Assembly (NCBI GenBank): GCA_004026145.2
Contig: CP034990.1
Span: 7,516,200-7,580,199 of the forward strand
Source: Takifugu bimaculatus
Taxonomy: Eukaryota; Chordata; Actinopteri; Tetraodontiformes; Tetraodontidae
Direction: 5' to 3'
Length of the DNA: 64,000 bases
A model generated the notes under the pieces. That model searched no databases, was not told the origin of the DNA, and worked only from the letters and a program-made list of their open reading frames with translations. Shown in pieces: positions 26,101 to 35,389 of this stretch. Position numbers and translations under genes: made by a program. Numbering within the stretch: the first letter of the stretch is position 1; each line of letters begins with the position of its first letter.

Positions 26101-28119
26101 GAGCTGCTGAAGCAACAGGTCACCGGAGGACGTTTGTTCTGTGTTCACAGGAGTTGGAGACGGGAGTGGTCGACCTGCTCATCCCCTCCCCCAACGCCAC
26201 GGCAGAGGTCGGCTACAACCGAGACAGGTGAGAACAACCTTCCAGCTGACTGTGAGATTCTCCCTCCATGAGACTGGTCTTCAGCCTGCTGATGATGATG
26301 GTGATAATGGTTTCAGGTTCCTCTTGAACCCGTCTTCCTGCCTGGACGAGCACATGCTTCAATTCAAGTTCCTGGGCATCCTGATGGGCGTGGCCATCCG
26401 TACCAAGAAGCCCCTGGACCTCCACCTCGCTCCTCTGGTGTGGAAACAGCTGTGCTGCATCCCCCTGCAGCTGGAGGACCTGGAGGAGGTGGACCTCCTC
26501 TATGTGCAGACGCTCAAAAGCATTCTTCACATTGAAGACAGCGGCATCACCGAGGATAATTTCCATGAGGTGAGAGACACTTTTGGTGTCAGGCGATGGT
26601 TGTGTGAGTGGAATGTGTGGATGTGGTAAAGCAGGACAGGAAGTTGCATCATTGTTCAGTCATGCAGGGGATTAACAAGCCTCAGTTGGTTTTAATGTTA
26701 GTTTTGTTTAACATTTTAGTCATTTAACAGATGCTTTTGTCAAGTGTCTTACAATGAGAGAATAAAATACTTCCTTATAGTCCTAAACTGTTACAAGTGG
26801 AAGCACCAATTAACAGTGCAGAGCCAATGAGAGGGAGATCCTGGTAGTGCTCTGTATGTCAGAACCAGTGAACCTTGATCAGCGGTGGAATGACTTGGGC
26901 TCGCTTCGGTTGTTTAAAGAGCAAACTTGCCACCATATTCTGGACCAATCTGCACATCTGTTCGAAGCATTGCAGTAGTCCATAGTAGCAGTGGTCAAAA
27001 CAAACAGGAACTGATATCGCACGGTAGCCTGAAGGTTAATTACCCAATCGGGCATTCATGTGTTCCTTTACATTCAGCACAAAGACTGAAAAAGGTTTCA
27101 TTAAAATGGAAAAATCACAAGGTTTTGTTTCTCTGTTTTCCAGATGATTCCTCTGGATTCTTTTGTTGGACAGAGTGCTGATGGGAAGATGGTTCCCATC
27201 ATCCCTGGAGGAAACAGCATCCCTCTCTCTTTCTCCAACAGGAAGGAGTACGTGGAGCGAGCCATCGAGTATCGCCTGCACGAGATCGATCGACAGGTAG
27301 GAGCCGTTTTCTGTTCACTTCTGTTGCTTTAATTAAATTTTATAAATTGTATTAAAATTGCAAAAATCACTTCAGTGGTTACAGGAACTCCCACAACTGA
27401 AGTTCTGTTTGAGTTCATTTTTGTTTAATTAAAAACACTTTTGACCTGTTTATTTCTATTGCTGTTTAGATGAGATGTCGAACACGTTTAAACCATTCAG
27501 AATCCGTGTTCACGCCTTTCTTTGGCTCTCAGGTGGCGGCGGTCCGTGAAGGAATGTCATGGATCGTTCCGGTGCCGTTGCTGTCTCTGCTCACGGCGAA
27601 ACAGCTGGAGCAGATGGTTTGCGGGATGCCGGAGATCTGCTGCGACGTTCTGAAGAAGGTGGTTCGCTACCGAGAGGTGGACGAGCAGCACTCGCTGGTG
27701 CAGTGGTTCTGGCAGACCCTGGAGGAGTTATCCAACGAGGAGAGGGTCCTCTTCATGCGTTTCGTGTCGGGACGCTCCAGGCTGCCTGCCAACACAGCCG
27801 ACATTTCACAGAGGTTCCAGATCATGAAGGTGGACCGGGTGAGTCCAGCTGACGCTTGATCCAAAGAAGACGATTGTTTTGTCTCCGTTTCTTTGGAAGT
27901 TTGAGGGTTTTTCTCTTCTGATTTCCACGGCAGCCGTATGACAGCCTCCCGACTTCACAAACGTGCTTCTTCCAGCTGCGCCTGCCTCCGTACTCCAGCC
28001 AGGCCGTCATGGCCGAGCGCCTTCGCTACGCCATCAACAACTGCCGCTCCATCGACATGGACAACTACATGCTGTCCCGTAACGTGGACAACGCCGAGGG
28101 CTCCGACACTGACTACTGA
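1..28119 (+). CDS. herc1: HERC1 giant HECT-type E3 ubiquitin ligase, 5' partial, about 76 coding exons
   Basis: HERC1 is a very large cytosolic and Golgi/endosome-associated E3 ubiquitin ligase with two RCC1-like domains (RLD1, RLD2), a SPRY domain, WD40 repeats and a C-terminal HECT domain; family knowledge also gives RLD1 guanine-nucleotide-release activity on ARF/Rab GTPases. The sequence shows all these modules in the expected order, joined by GT-AG introns whose phases agree from exon to exon. Position 1 looks like the last base of an upstream exon followed by a GTGAG donor; the next exon starts at 198. The human protein has about 4860 residues, and I estimate roughly the first 360 are missing on the left. 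The stop is TGA 28117-28119, after the conserved C-terminal EGSDTDY. Exon coordinates are given in the segment entries. Three exons carry a one-base insertion (near 6141, 6355 and 23484) that breaks the frame but preserves both splice phases. I judge these sequence errors rather than gene death, because everything else is intact. Confidence 0.97.
198..3014 (+). other. herc1: HERC1 RLD1 (first RCC1-like beta-propeller)
   Basis: Exons 198-392, 784-1095, 1292-1388, 1840-1983, 2072-2199, 2329-2473 and 2843-3014 encode the first RCC1-like domain. Each blade shows the RCC1 signature: EVYVWGSNSSHQL, ACGKGSYGRLGLGD, FSWGDGDYGKLGHGN, YTWGEGDFGRLGHGD, SFGGGDNGKLGHGD, YAWGCGACLGCG and YAWGNNSMGQCGQGN, each followed by a buried histidine/alanine strand such as GHTLAFT. 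In the family this domain binds ARF and Rab GTPases and promotes nucleotide release. Blades follow exon boundaries fairly closely. No damage is seen here. Confidence 0.95.
3429..7271 (+). other. herc1: HERC1 region after RLD1 (helical, low-annotation) with acidic stretch
   Basis: Exons 3429-3563, 3702-3867, 4109-4234, 4350-4571, 4767-4919, 5171-5303, 5511-5702, 5977-6202, 6281-6455, 6525-6639, 6911-7031 and 7100-7271. The peptide follows vertebrate HERC1 closely (for example VVAWHRPYCVDLEESTF, LLGYSS, VIYVSAAGSMLCQI). No named catalytic domain is recognised; leucine-rich helices dominate. The last exon ends in a Glu/Asp-rich block (ERADREREEGHQDQDDEEEDRDHE). The exons at 5977-6202 and 6281-6455 are each one base longer than their splice phases allow, so the literal frame breaks there. 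Confidence 0.9.
7419..7465 (+). repeat. (TG)23 tract beside the 7478 splice acceptor of herc1
   Basis: An uninterrupted TG dinucleotide run ends 12 bases before the acceptor GATACAG of the exon that begins at 7478. There is no ordinary pyrimidine tract between them. Confidence 0.95.
7478..11548 (+). other. herc1: HERC1 central scaffold, N-terminal to SPRY
   Basis: Exons 7478-7790, 7985-8105, 8475-8526 (52 bases), 9518-9789, 9886-10101, 10189-10309, 10431-10668, 10749-10921, 11023-11178, 11256-11362 and 11438-11548. Conserved HERC1 blocks include KIFQCFLSAREVARSRDR, SRSESDLSQPESDEEGY, STSPQAVILAMEQQQ, DGVKSAKRSIQMEIQ, SVRYQPVDVSLAIS and TYADKLSPKVVQSLLDLL. The first exon here follows a long TG repeat. 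The stretch is presumed alpha-helical scaffold and no enzyme motif is visible. The intron 8527-9517 is the largest in this part of the gene and holds nothing I recognise except a short CATC run near 9453-9474. Confidence 0.9.
11725..13121 (+). other. herc1: HERC1 SPRY domain and following linker
   Basis: Exons 11725-11895, 12004-12243, 12328-12411 and 12562-13121. The SPRY (SPla/RYanodine receptor) fold is visible as FDPEKAQCCVVENSQG, GLASTGISSGCYQWKFYI, GVSRWPVHDFNHRTTSDMW, HNGEQ, FITCVLDMEARTISFGKNGE and LYPCVMFYSSNPGEKV. SPRY domains bind protein partners; the partner in HERC1 is not evident here. The following 560-base exon contains a basic, charged linker (KKSRSVQSREE), then the conserved VWPVLAIIGGADAGLRVGG and WDEAEITI segments. 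All frames are open. Confidence 0.94.
13679..16924 (+). other. herc1: HERC1 middle region with UBA-like motif
   Basis: Exons 13679-14297, 14536-14809, 14982-15192, 15273-15439, 15764-15880, 15954-16200, 16497-16618 and 16701-16924. A low-complexity Ser/Thr/Pro region (TSPSASSTTSFMSSS; SSLPTSPSDEVGRRQSL) precedes a UBA-like three-helix motif split over 15764-15880 and 15954-16200: VPLLEMGFSLRQITKALEA, then GARGEADAQNITVLAMWMIE. The MGF loop and downstream hydrophobic helix match ubiquitin-associated domains; this reading is mine from the pattern. The region ends with an acidic segment and DILGMWIPEVLDWPTW. Confidence 0.88.
17144..17187 (+). repeat. (GT)22 tract near the 17218 splice acceptor of herc1
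   Basis: A pure GT run lies in the short intron before the exon at 17218. About 30 bases separate it from the TTCTGCAG acceptor. Confidence 0.95.
17218..19678 (+). other. herc1: HERC1 Cys/His cluster, EF-hand-like loop and helical region
   Basis: Exons 17218-17486, 17686-17738, 17817-18017, 18119-18293, 18395-18662, 18761-18974 and 19470-19678. The first exon shows C-x2-C-x9-H-x4-H (starting CELCEANVANFNQH), then further cysteines (HPGCG, GGECGSG, LLCSCC), suggesting a metal-binding fold. The exon at 17817 encodes DVDEDEKLTGEE, which fits the EF-hand loop except for Glu in place of the usual Gly at loop position 6. Later exons match HERC1 strongly (ALRRVTAAAQVLLARTMVM, CLAYLSTAVGCLASNS, ELANALAACCLSSRLSS). 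Frames are intact. Confidence 0.88.
19764..23063 (+). other. herc1: HERC1 WD40 repeat region and linker to RLD2
   Basis: Exons 19764-19891, 20165-20301, 20848-21048, 21140-21270, 21343-21554, 21630-21750, 21875-22021, 22109-22210, 22286-22459, 22624-22923 and 22998-23063. WD40 signatures are visible: LLATSGSDGTVRVWNV, MEKMVNIWQV, ILMTCAKEETVKLWA, CCQNGLVSVW and LALVSGGVGGLMNIWSL, each after a GH- or SPDG-type strand. WD40 propellers are protein-interaction platforms. After the propeller comes the conserved linker ANHVLATCRSALKKQG and the HVVCGEQLVHSPYMQCL block leading to RLD2. Exon 20848 follows the longest intron of this part (20302-20847), which contains no recognised feature. Confidence 0.93.
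23207..25113 (+). other. herc1: HERC1 RLD2 (second RCC1-like propeller)
   Basis: Exons 23207-23332, 23419-23558, 23822-24003, 24079-24234, 24307-24429, 24518-24620, 24705-24874 and 24975-25113. RCC1 blades: DVYLWGAGRHGQLAEAG, FSWGDGDYGKLGHGN, FTFGNGDYGRLGLGN, WAFGDGDYGKLGLGN, FTFGQDRLIGLPE and YAWGSNSEGQLGLGH. In the literature RLD2 binds clathrin and ARF proteins. The exon 23419-23558 should read GEGSYGRLGQGNSDD, but a fourth G in a G-run at 23484-23487 shifts the frame into a TGA at about 23518. Removing one G restores both the blade and the downstream splice phase. Confidence 0.94.
26700..27060. repeat. Dispersed teleost repeat inside HERC1 intron
   Basis: The intron 26570-27143 holds a decayed copy of a repeat common in fish genomes. 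One end has the recognisable run ACAGATGCTTTTGTCAAGTG followed by TCTTACAATGAG (26729-26760), a degenerate form of the frequent AGACGCTTTTATCCAAAGCG sequence. Its partner blocks 'ATTCTGGACCAATCTGCA' and 'GCATTGCAGTAGTC' lie at about 26936-26981. Family assignment is from memory of the motif and needs a repeat-library search. Confidence 0.5.
27964..27966 (+). other. herc1: HECT catalytic cysteine codon
   Basis: The TGC codon lies in the motif Thr-Ser-Gln-Thr-Cys-Phe-Phe-Gln-Leu of the last exon. This matches the invariant T-C-F thioester cysteine of HECT ligases, so the encoded enzyme should be catalytically competent. Confidence 0.95.
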
Positions 28120-28438
28120 CGACGGCGCCGCCGCAGCAGATAACGGGAACTCCTGAGTGAAGAACTTCCAAACAGCACAGATTTTAATTTCCCCATGTGG
28201 TTCATTAGTTTTTACTGACAAAATTCCACACAAGGAGTTTTTTTTTTGTTTGTTTATTTTCATTACTCCACATCCCATTTTCAGGGTTTCTGCATGGAGA
28301 CATTTGTTTGAAAATATGTACAGAATATTGACGCAGGTGGTGAATACGAATGTACATTGTGTAAAATGCTTCATTAGGAAAATGTTTTGCATAATATCCA
28401 TATTTATTGTTTTCATCACCTTTGCTGAGTTTCCCTCA

Positions 28439-28444
28439 AATAAA
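28439..28444 (+). terminator. herc1: HERC1 poly(A) signal AATAAA
   Basis: The first canonical AATAAA lies 320 bases after the HERC1 stop. This gives a short 3' UTR (about 28120-28465) and fits the compact gene layout. Confidence 0.65.
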
Positions 28445-28465
28445 AAAGCATCGATAATTGATTAA

Positions 28466-29940
28466 TTTATCAAAACTGTTTTTCATCAAAAACAACTTTA
28501 GCAATTATTCAACCACAAAACATCTTGAAGTAATAAAATCTCAATATTTCGTTTGGAAGTTACGTCAAAACAAAATATTTTAGGGATGAACCTTATGGCG
28601 CCTGTTCATCAAACAGGAAACGGGACTAACTACTTCCGGTTCCAGCCAAGCGTCTGGATACGTTATGAGATGATGCAAACAGTGAAAATGTCTCCTTTAC
28701 CAATGGTGTCACCTGTCCCTTACCTGCTGAAGAAGTTTACGGTGTGCTGATTTTAGCTAAAACACGTACTAAACTAAAACTACAGCGCTGGACGTAACCG
28801 GAAGTAAATGGTTCGGTTTTTAATCTGCAGGTCACAGTTTGCGCTGTCGCCACCTAGTGGTCCGGAAATTCAGTTTAATACTGGTCAGAAACAAAAAATA
28901 CACATAGGAAGCTGAAGGAGTTGGAATACATGAAAAACCTGACATAAAGTAGGGATTCGTTTTGGGAGCGTTTGTCCATCCTCGCTGACATCACGGCAGC
29001 AGCGTTTGATGGTGACGTCATACAGGTAACGGTGATCTCAAGGCCTCTGAGATCACAGGTACAGTACAAGGTAAGGTGTTCGTGCGTGTTGCAGGACGCA
29101 CAGAAGTGTTCATTTGTCTTCACAGCTGTTATTTGGCTACTTCTGCTTTTTCTGACCATTTGTGCTGATTAATGGCCATGTTTTAATGCGTTTGTCACTA
29201 TTTTAGGAGGAACATATTTTGATAACAAATCCAGCGACACGCTTTTTTTAATGATCCGATCTTAATATTCTAGACAGAGAATGACCAATCTGCAACATCA
29301 CATACACATTAACTCTAATTAAATGTGTTTAATAACATTTGAAATGCAGGGTTAAAACTATATCTGTTTACTTGTCGGGTTTCGCGCCCTCTGATGCACT
29401 GCGCATGCGCATGCCGACGTGCAGATTTAAGACGCCGGTGCCGAGAGTTCTAAACTCATGAGTCAAAGAACCAGCGGCCGAACTCAGCATAGCACGGACC
29501 CCCTGCAGGGTCGACGGCGACCTGTTGTCATAATCCTTCCTTATCTATGATTAAAATAAATTACATCCCCGGTGTGACAGCTCATTTGTGGCGGTGGTGT
29601 CGTCTACCGGGTTTCACCTTTTAGAGTTTTGAAACCGTAACATCATCATCATCATCACCATCATCATCGGCGAGCCAGTCGATGGAGTGATCCGAGTCGG
29701 AGGTGAACATGGCGACAGGAGATCCGCCTGTTGATCATTGTGGAGGTTCTGTTCTTCCTGCGTAGTGGTGGTGATGATGATGATGATGATGAACCCCCCA
29801 CCCAGGACAGCACCTGCGAGGGGGACAAAGCACACGGAGTGAAAGAGATGATTTTTATCGAAATAAACCGAATTTTACTGTCACCAATGATCAGGAAAAC
29901 CCAGAAAATCCATCCAATTACATCACAGCAAAAATCACAG
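28466..29940. other. Intergenic region between herc1 and the Ig V gene
   Basis: No convincing gene. Contents seen: a CpG-rich patch around 29380-29520 with the self-complementary GCGCATGCGCATGC run at 29401-29414 (NRF-1-like sites), an ATG in good context at 29709 followed by only 18 codons, and facing CAT and GAT triplet runs (29641-29669 and 29774-29791) that could pair as a hairpin. An open frame over the GAT run (29731-29994, +) encodes six consecutive Asp but resembles no family I know. This could be a promoter or a noncoding-RNA start. Confidence 0.4.
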
Positions 29941-29942
29941 CT

Positions 29943-29948
29943 TTTATT
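29943..29948 (-). terminator. Poly(A) signal of the Ig V gene
   Basis: The minus-strand AATAAA (TTTATT on the plus strand) lies about 100 bases downstream of the stop at 30047. Confidence 0.6.
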
Positions 29949-30046
29949 CAAAGTTCTGCTCCTCGTGGTTCTGACGGGAACGCGTGACGTTTAAGGTTTT
30001 CTTCATCAGCTTCCGAGTAGCCGAATCATCTAATTTCTCAGTTTTT

Positions 30047-30926
30047 CTACAGGCAAATATCGCTCAGCGTCAGCGCCACCATGAGGACGAGAGTCCAGCT
30101 GGGACCTGAAAGCACAAACACGGTGAGTCTGGGCGGTTCTCTTCTCTTAGACAGAACCATCAGCGTTGCATCGCGATGACATGGACCCACCGGACCGTTT
30201 CTGTCTGCCGTTTGGAGCCGAGGTGACTAGACGGGACGGATCTAAAGAAGCAAACGGTTCTGTCACGTGACGCAGACGCAAGCCCCGCCCCCCTCACCTT
30301 TGGGTCTCACCTGACGCCCTGGCCAGCTCCACGCTGTAGTCCAGGAACTCGTCTCTCTTGCTCACAGAACACACGTGGGGGCCGTAGTCCTGCGGCCGGA
30401 CCTGCTGGATGGTGAGGGTGATGCTGCCGGGCCTGTAGGTCATGTGATAGCCCTCGCTGCACCTCTGGAAGCCTTTGTGTTTGATGTAGTGACACAGCAG
30501 CTGGTTGCCGGGGCCCCTCCACTGGACGGACAGCTGCGGGAGCGCAGAGCGGTCCTCATAAGGATAGAAACACGGCAGCGTGACCCCATGACCTGGCTGG
30601 CAGAAGACTCGGACCACGGCCGCTACAAACAGAACACGTGTTCCGCGTTTAACCGGGAGATTACCGACAGGTGTGTGTAGACAGAAGGGTGGAACCACTT
30701 CCACTAACAGAACCTGGAGGAACATCTGATAGAATTGTTTTAACACAATGGAGGTTCCCTCCTGGTAACAAACGTAGCATTGATGCTAACGGCTACATGA
30801 TCCACGGGGCCGATGGTCCAGCTGGATTCGGGTGCGACGGGAAATCTCACCTTCACCGAGGAAGCCTGACAGAAGCAGAGCCGAGAGCAGGGCAGAGGTC
30901 CGCCTCCACGCTCGCAGCGCCTCCAT
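30047..30926 (-). CDS. Small Ig V-set surface protein, three exons, probable GPI anchor
   Basis: Three exons on the minus strand: 30926-30851 (ATG and signal peptide, MEALRAWRRTSALLSALLL), 30622-30311 (whole Ig V domain) and 30105-30047 (C-terminus, stop TAG). Splice phases agree (phase 1 at both junctions). The product has about 148 residues. The V domain has the B-strand Cys (VTLPCFY), C-strand Trp (VQWRG) and F-strand Cys in DYGPHVC, where His replaces the usual Tyr. An extra Cys pair (C-x10-C, LLCHYIKH to RCSEGY) follows the Trp. The last exon encodes a short hydrophobic tail (WTLVLMVALTLS) with no cytoplasmic residues, as in GPI-anchor signals. AATAAA on the same strand at 29943-29948 is about 100 bases past the stop. 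I do not recognise the ortholog; a B7-like or other immune V-set protein is possible. Confidence 0.75.
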
Positions 30927-32155
30927 GGCTCGTCTCTCCGCAGAACCCGGAGCTCACAGATGGCGGCGCCGCTACCGAAACACTTTTGGTTTCACGGACG
31001 GGTCCGTTTACAAGCCTGAGGGTTGGAGGTCAGTTTTGCTTTCTCACACCTTGAAATCTAATCCCGCAGGACTCTGCTGCTGCCGTCCACCTGAGGAGGT
31101 CCCGTGGGGAGCGACGCCAGGGTGAGCGGGACACAGGTGCGTCACACGTGTGAATACAACTGACAGAATATTAAACGTGACCCGCAAGGAGCTCCGACTT
31201 TAAAAGAGTCGATCCATCTAATCACAATCAACAGCCGGTTGCCTGGAGACGGCCACACCGCTCCCTGAGCTGTTGCTGCGTCACAAGTCAGATATTTTAT
31301 CCTGCTCCTAGATAAATAATAAGAAAATGGTTGTTTCTTATTTCTGCTTCATGACCTTCGACTGATTGACAAAGGACTGAAATGAAGAGAGCGACTGGCA
31401 CGCCTCCGAAGCCTTTAATGTCAACTTGTGTCGATTACACGGACGCTTGTGAGGACAAATGGACATTATTCACTCGGGAGCATCAGAGGAACTCATTTAC
31501 AGACACTCACACACGTTGCGCAACCATGATGTGACGGCCCGCCAGAGGCGTCAGCTGTGCTGTTAGCTTCACTGTAGCTGTTAGCTTCACTGTAGCTGTT
31601 AGCTTCACTGTAGCTGTTAGCTTTGGACGGCACCAAACGAGAACAAACATGAAGGTTCAGCAAATCCAAACAGCCTGCAGACACAACCTGTCACATCCTG
31701 ATGATTCTGGGTCAGCGTCTCTTTTTAGGAACCATCACACACTCACAGAAACGTGCGCAGCAAATTTAGGATGTCTTGGAATGAGCGTTTTCAGCCTCTC
31801 CTGCTTGGTTCTGAACTGATTACTTAGCATGTTGCTAACAGTGGGAGCTAAGTCTTATGAAGATGCTGGATTTGTTCTAATTTCTACAGCTCATTGGTGC
31901 ACTCGTCATGGCAACGGTCAGATGGGGATGTTTTAGATTTAGCCTGCACCTATCAATCACACTGACTCCAGGTTCTAACTGGAACCACCTCCTGCTCCAG
32001 GACATCGTTCCCGTCACTTCCTGTCAGTCTGACGTGCTCAAAGAAAAATATCTTGAGCGTAAAAAGTGATGTCATGAGACGATGAGACACGTAAATGATC
32101 ACTGTACAAATACATTTTACAGGCGTCCCTCATGGCGATGGCGGCGTCGCTGTGG
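30927..32155. other. Interval between Ig V gene start and tspan18 stop
   Basis: No coding gene is seen. It should hold the Ig V gene promoter (right of 30926) and the tspan18 3' UTR (left of 32156). The best tspan18 poly(A) candidate is a minus-strand ATTAAA at 31414-31419; there is no AATAAA closer. A small 18-bp tandem repeat lies at 31561-31622. Confidence 0.5.
31561..31622. repeat. 18-bp tandem repeat, 3.4 copies
   Basis: Three perfect copies of TGTTAGCTTCACTGTAGC and a partial fourth, in the probable 3' UTR of tspan18. Confidence 0.95.
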
Positions 32156-33875
32156 CTACTGGATCCCTCTGAATAAACACATGGCGAACACCATGGCGAA
32201 GAGCTGCAGACACACAAGTCAGACGCCTTTATCAAAAAAAACAGCACAAAATATTTAAAGGCATTTTATGAAAGCTGGGACTAAAGTTTTGTTCCATGTG
32301 ACAAAACAGAGTGAGGCAGATCAACAATCACAGCAGTACACACCTCAATCGTCAGCACCACAATGGCCAGAGCCCCCGCGGTGAAAATGTACGTCTCAAA
32401 GTAGTCGACCACTGCCGAGTAGCAGCCCTGTGAGGACAAAACACACTCGCAAAGTTACAATTTTAAAATGCAAGTGGATACAATGAGCTAACTTCAGCTA
32501 GCTTACGCTGCCCCTGCTCATCACCTGTCGTAAACCTTCACGAACACTGTAAAATTGTTGCGCTAACTGTGTGTTAGAATCATGCACGTTCTCTTTTTCT
32601 GTCTTTTGACCTGGTCAGAGCCATAATTATCGGACAGTCTTGTGGTTAATTTTCAAGGAAACAAGATGAACCCAAGTTTTAGCACTTGAGCTAATCAAGA
32701 GAACTTTGATGTAATCATGTCCAATGACATCAGCATAATGCGTGCGATGCCTTTACATATGTATAACTAACCGGGTGCTTCCTACAATCACCTTGTTGTG
32801 TGTGAAGGCCACGCTGCTGCTCACACACTGCTCCACACCAGCGTCTCCAAGGTTCCTCTGGCAACAGGCCTCAGGAACCAACTTGTTGTGGTTGCGGAGC
32901 CTGAAGAAACTCTCCTCAAAGTCCTTGGGGCCGCTAACGCCGCAGCAGTCAAACTTCACAGAGGAACACAGCAGGTCAGAAGGTCTGGATCAGAGCTGCT
33001 GCTGTCACACAGGCGATCACACAGAAAACCAGCGCTTCACCGTGCTCATGATGGCGTTCCACGTGGAGGAAAAGACCTCGGTGCTGTTGTGACCGAGGTA
33101 GCGCCGCTTCAGCTCGCGAGAGAAATAGTCTCTGGTCAACTGAACCAAAACACAGCACAGGTGAGGTCAGCCGGAGGTTCAGTCCTCGTCTTTAAACGTG
33201 TTTTACAACAGGGAGGATGAGGGAGAACGGAACCCAGGCCATCTTACGTGCTCTCTGAAGAGGAACGCCAAGATGGCAGCCGCCAACTCGGACAGGAAGA
33301 TGAAGAGGATGAGCATGAAGAACTGAGAAGGAGGACAAATTAAAGTTGGCGTCTCTGTTTACACCAGCAGAGCTTCCAGAAATCAAACGAAACAAGTCAG
33401 AGCTATTATCTGCTGGCCGCTGGGGGGCGCTGCCGGGCAGTTTGATGCAACAATGATAGTGTTCTGACTCACGAGCAGCAGCAGACACTTGTTCTCCCTG
33501 ATGGCTCCGCAGCAGCCCAGGAAGCCGAGCAGGAACAGCAGGCTGCCCAGGGCCACCACCACGTACACGCCAGTGAACAGCAGCGGGTTGGCCGCCACAA
33601 TCTCCCTGAAGCCCATCGGGTCCAGCAGCACCCAGACGCCCACAGTCAGCAGGAAGCAGCCGCCCAGCTGGAGGAAGAGGGAAGGTTGAGGGAACAACAT
33701 CAGGGAACAGCTGGAGGATGCAGCTCATCGAAGGAACGTGTCAGGGTGAACAAACAGGCTGCAAAGGTCCTCCCTGCCAGGAGGAAGGCTTTCAAAATGA
33801 ACAGGAACTCACAAAAATGAAGAAGTTGAAGATGAACATGAGGTACTTCATACAGCTGAGGCAGTCCCCCTCCAT
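32156..33875 (-). CDS. tspan18: Tetraspanin-18
   Basis: Seven coding exons on the minus strand: 33875-33813 (ATG), 33667-33473, 33322-33248, 33139-33041, 32953-32792, 32427-32344 and 32203-32156 (stop TAG). They give about 241 residues (human TSPAN18 has 248). The start MEGDCLSCMKYLMFIFNFFI and the end LFAMVFAMCLFRGIQ match TSPAN18. Four membrane segments are present, with the tetraspanin marks FLGCCGAIRENKCLL after TM2, and CCG, EACC, EQC and NKGC cysteines in the large loop (six in all), plus an NST glycosylation site. Tetraspanins organise membrane partners; TSPAN18 is reported to support Orai1 trafficking in endothelium. The first coding exon is preceded by an acceptor (TGTTGTCAG), so a noncoding exon lies upstream, probably at 41652. 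All frames are open. It is one of the fish tspan18 paralogs; a or b was not resolved. Confidence 0.95.
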
Positions 33876-35358
33876 GACTCCACACCTGACAACACAGAGG
33901 ACGGGAGATTTATCAGAAATTAATTAATAGTTAATCATTCACGTGCGAAACGTCGCTCTGCTGCCCCCGTGTGGTCAAAGCTGGTTTATTCAACGGAAAC
34001 ACGAATTTGCGGCTTAATTCCTGAAAATCAGAATCCTTCTCCAATAACTGAGCAGAGAAAGATCATTTTTATGATCCGCTGATCTGAAGTTCACTGGGCT
34101 CTGTAACTTAGGAACCATGGCTGCGGGCGAGGATGTGACACGGACAGCTGGTGGCCATCGTTATCATCAGTCAGCGGGGGTGCGAAGACGACCAACTGTG
34201 CATTTATGGTCCCTGATGGTGTTTACCAGTGGACTCGGCACAGCCTCCTGTCCATCCCCACTGAGGAGCAGAATTTCCTCAGGATGATAAACAGACGCAG
34301 AGTCAGAGAGAAGGTGAAAAAAAACAGGATTCTGAGGAGAAACAAGTGATTGGAAACATCAAATGTGCACGGAAACAGAGGGAAAAGGGTTTGGTTGACA
34401 CGAACTAACGAAACCGAGATCCTGTCCTGCTTCCTGATGATGCCGTGAGTCCAGAAACTCCAGCGTCTGGATCGGCCCAGCCCAGTGCATTCTGGGTAAT
34501 ACCTGCCTCTGGCCTAGGTCGGAGGTCAGTAAGGCGAGAGTTGGCGATTCTTCTTATTATTAGTGCACGATTGTCGCACAACGAGAGGCAGAAACATGTT
34601 TCATTTTTGATGAGATGAACTTTGATGGAGGGGAGAGTTGCTGTTTCTTGACCATCTGTTCTGAAGGTGTTCAACATCTGGCGCAGCAGCTGGCTGATTT
34701 CACACCGGCAGTGGCCACATTCCCGTCGTCTCCGTGGTCACGGAGAATCGGCGATAATCCGACACCAAAGATCCTTCAGGTGCTCTGCAGGAAACGGCCT
34801 GTGGGGGCAGCTAACGCGTTAGCATCTGCCAACCACGTTAACCCTTCAAACCCAGCACATCCAACAGAACCGTTTGGATTTTGGCCCGATGGGATGAGAC
34901 TTTTGCTGCTGGACAACGTGGACGCTGGTCCCCCGGGACTGGACCGGCAGCATTCAGACTGGATCCCAGTAAGACTCCCGCAGGCCCCCCACAGCTGGAG
35001 CAGTGACGGCGCTCCGGTCCAATAAATCACAAAGCGCTGGGAGGAAGTGCGGCGAGCACAGATGAGCGCCTCCTGACTGCCTCCATCCATCAGGAGCTCC
35101 GTGCAGCCGCCAGCAGATAATCGTGGAGGATCTCGTGTCTCTGGATCAAAGCGGCGTCACACACCGCCCAGGCCCAGGGCCGGAATCTGAGCTGGTTCTG
35201 CTTCGTATGGACACAGTCGTCAGATCTGTCTCATAACTTCCTGTTTTAGAAGGTTTCTGAATAATAACAAATACCTGCTAAATTTAGAAGTTTCTTTAGA
35301 AAGCTGAGTCACAGCTAACAAAGAAAATGCTTATTTTTAAACCCATTTTATAACCCCC

Positions 35359-35389
<31 letters not shown>

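Larger units (their letters stand above)
25191..28119 (+). other. herc1: HERC1 C-terminal HECT catalytic domain
   Basis: Exons 25191-25360, 25574-25743, 25909-26074, 26151-26227, 26317-26569, 27144-27296, 27533-27838 and 27934-28119. The HECT N-lobe is seen in FVQIARQVVKLNASDLRL, WKVKLVGEGADDAGGVFDD, FKFLGILMGVAIRTKKPLDL and IPGGNSIPL. The C-lobe is seen in VLFMRFVSGRSRLP and the final exon. HECT ligases take ubiquitin from an E2 onto a C-lobe cysteine and pass it to substrate. The catalytic cysteine is in the TSQTCFFQLRLP motif of the last exon. The terminal residues are complete and nearly identical to mammalian HERC1. Confidence 0.97.

Noticed and set aside
29731..29994. 87-codon frame with six Asp
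   Set aside because: The Asp run comes from a GAT triplet repeat, there is no similarity to any family, and it overlaps the Ig V gene 3' end on the other strand.
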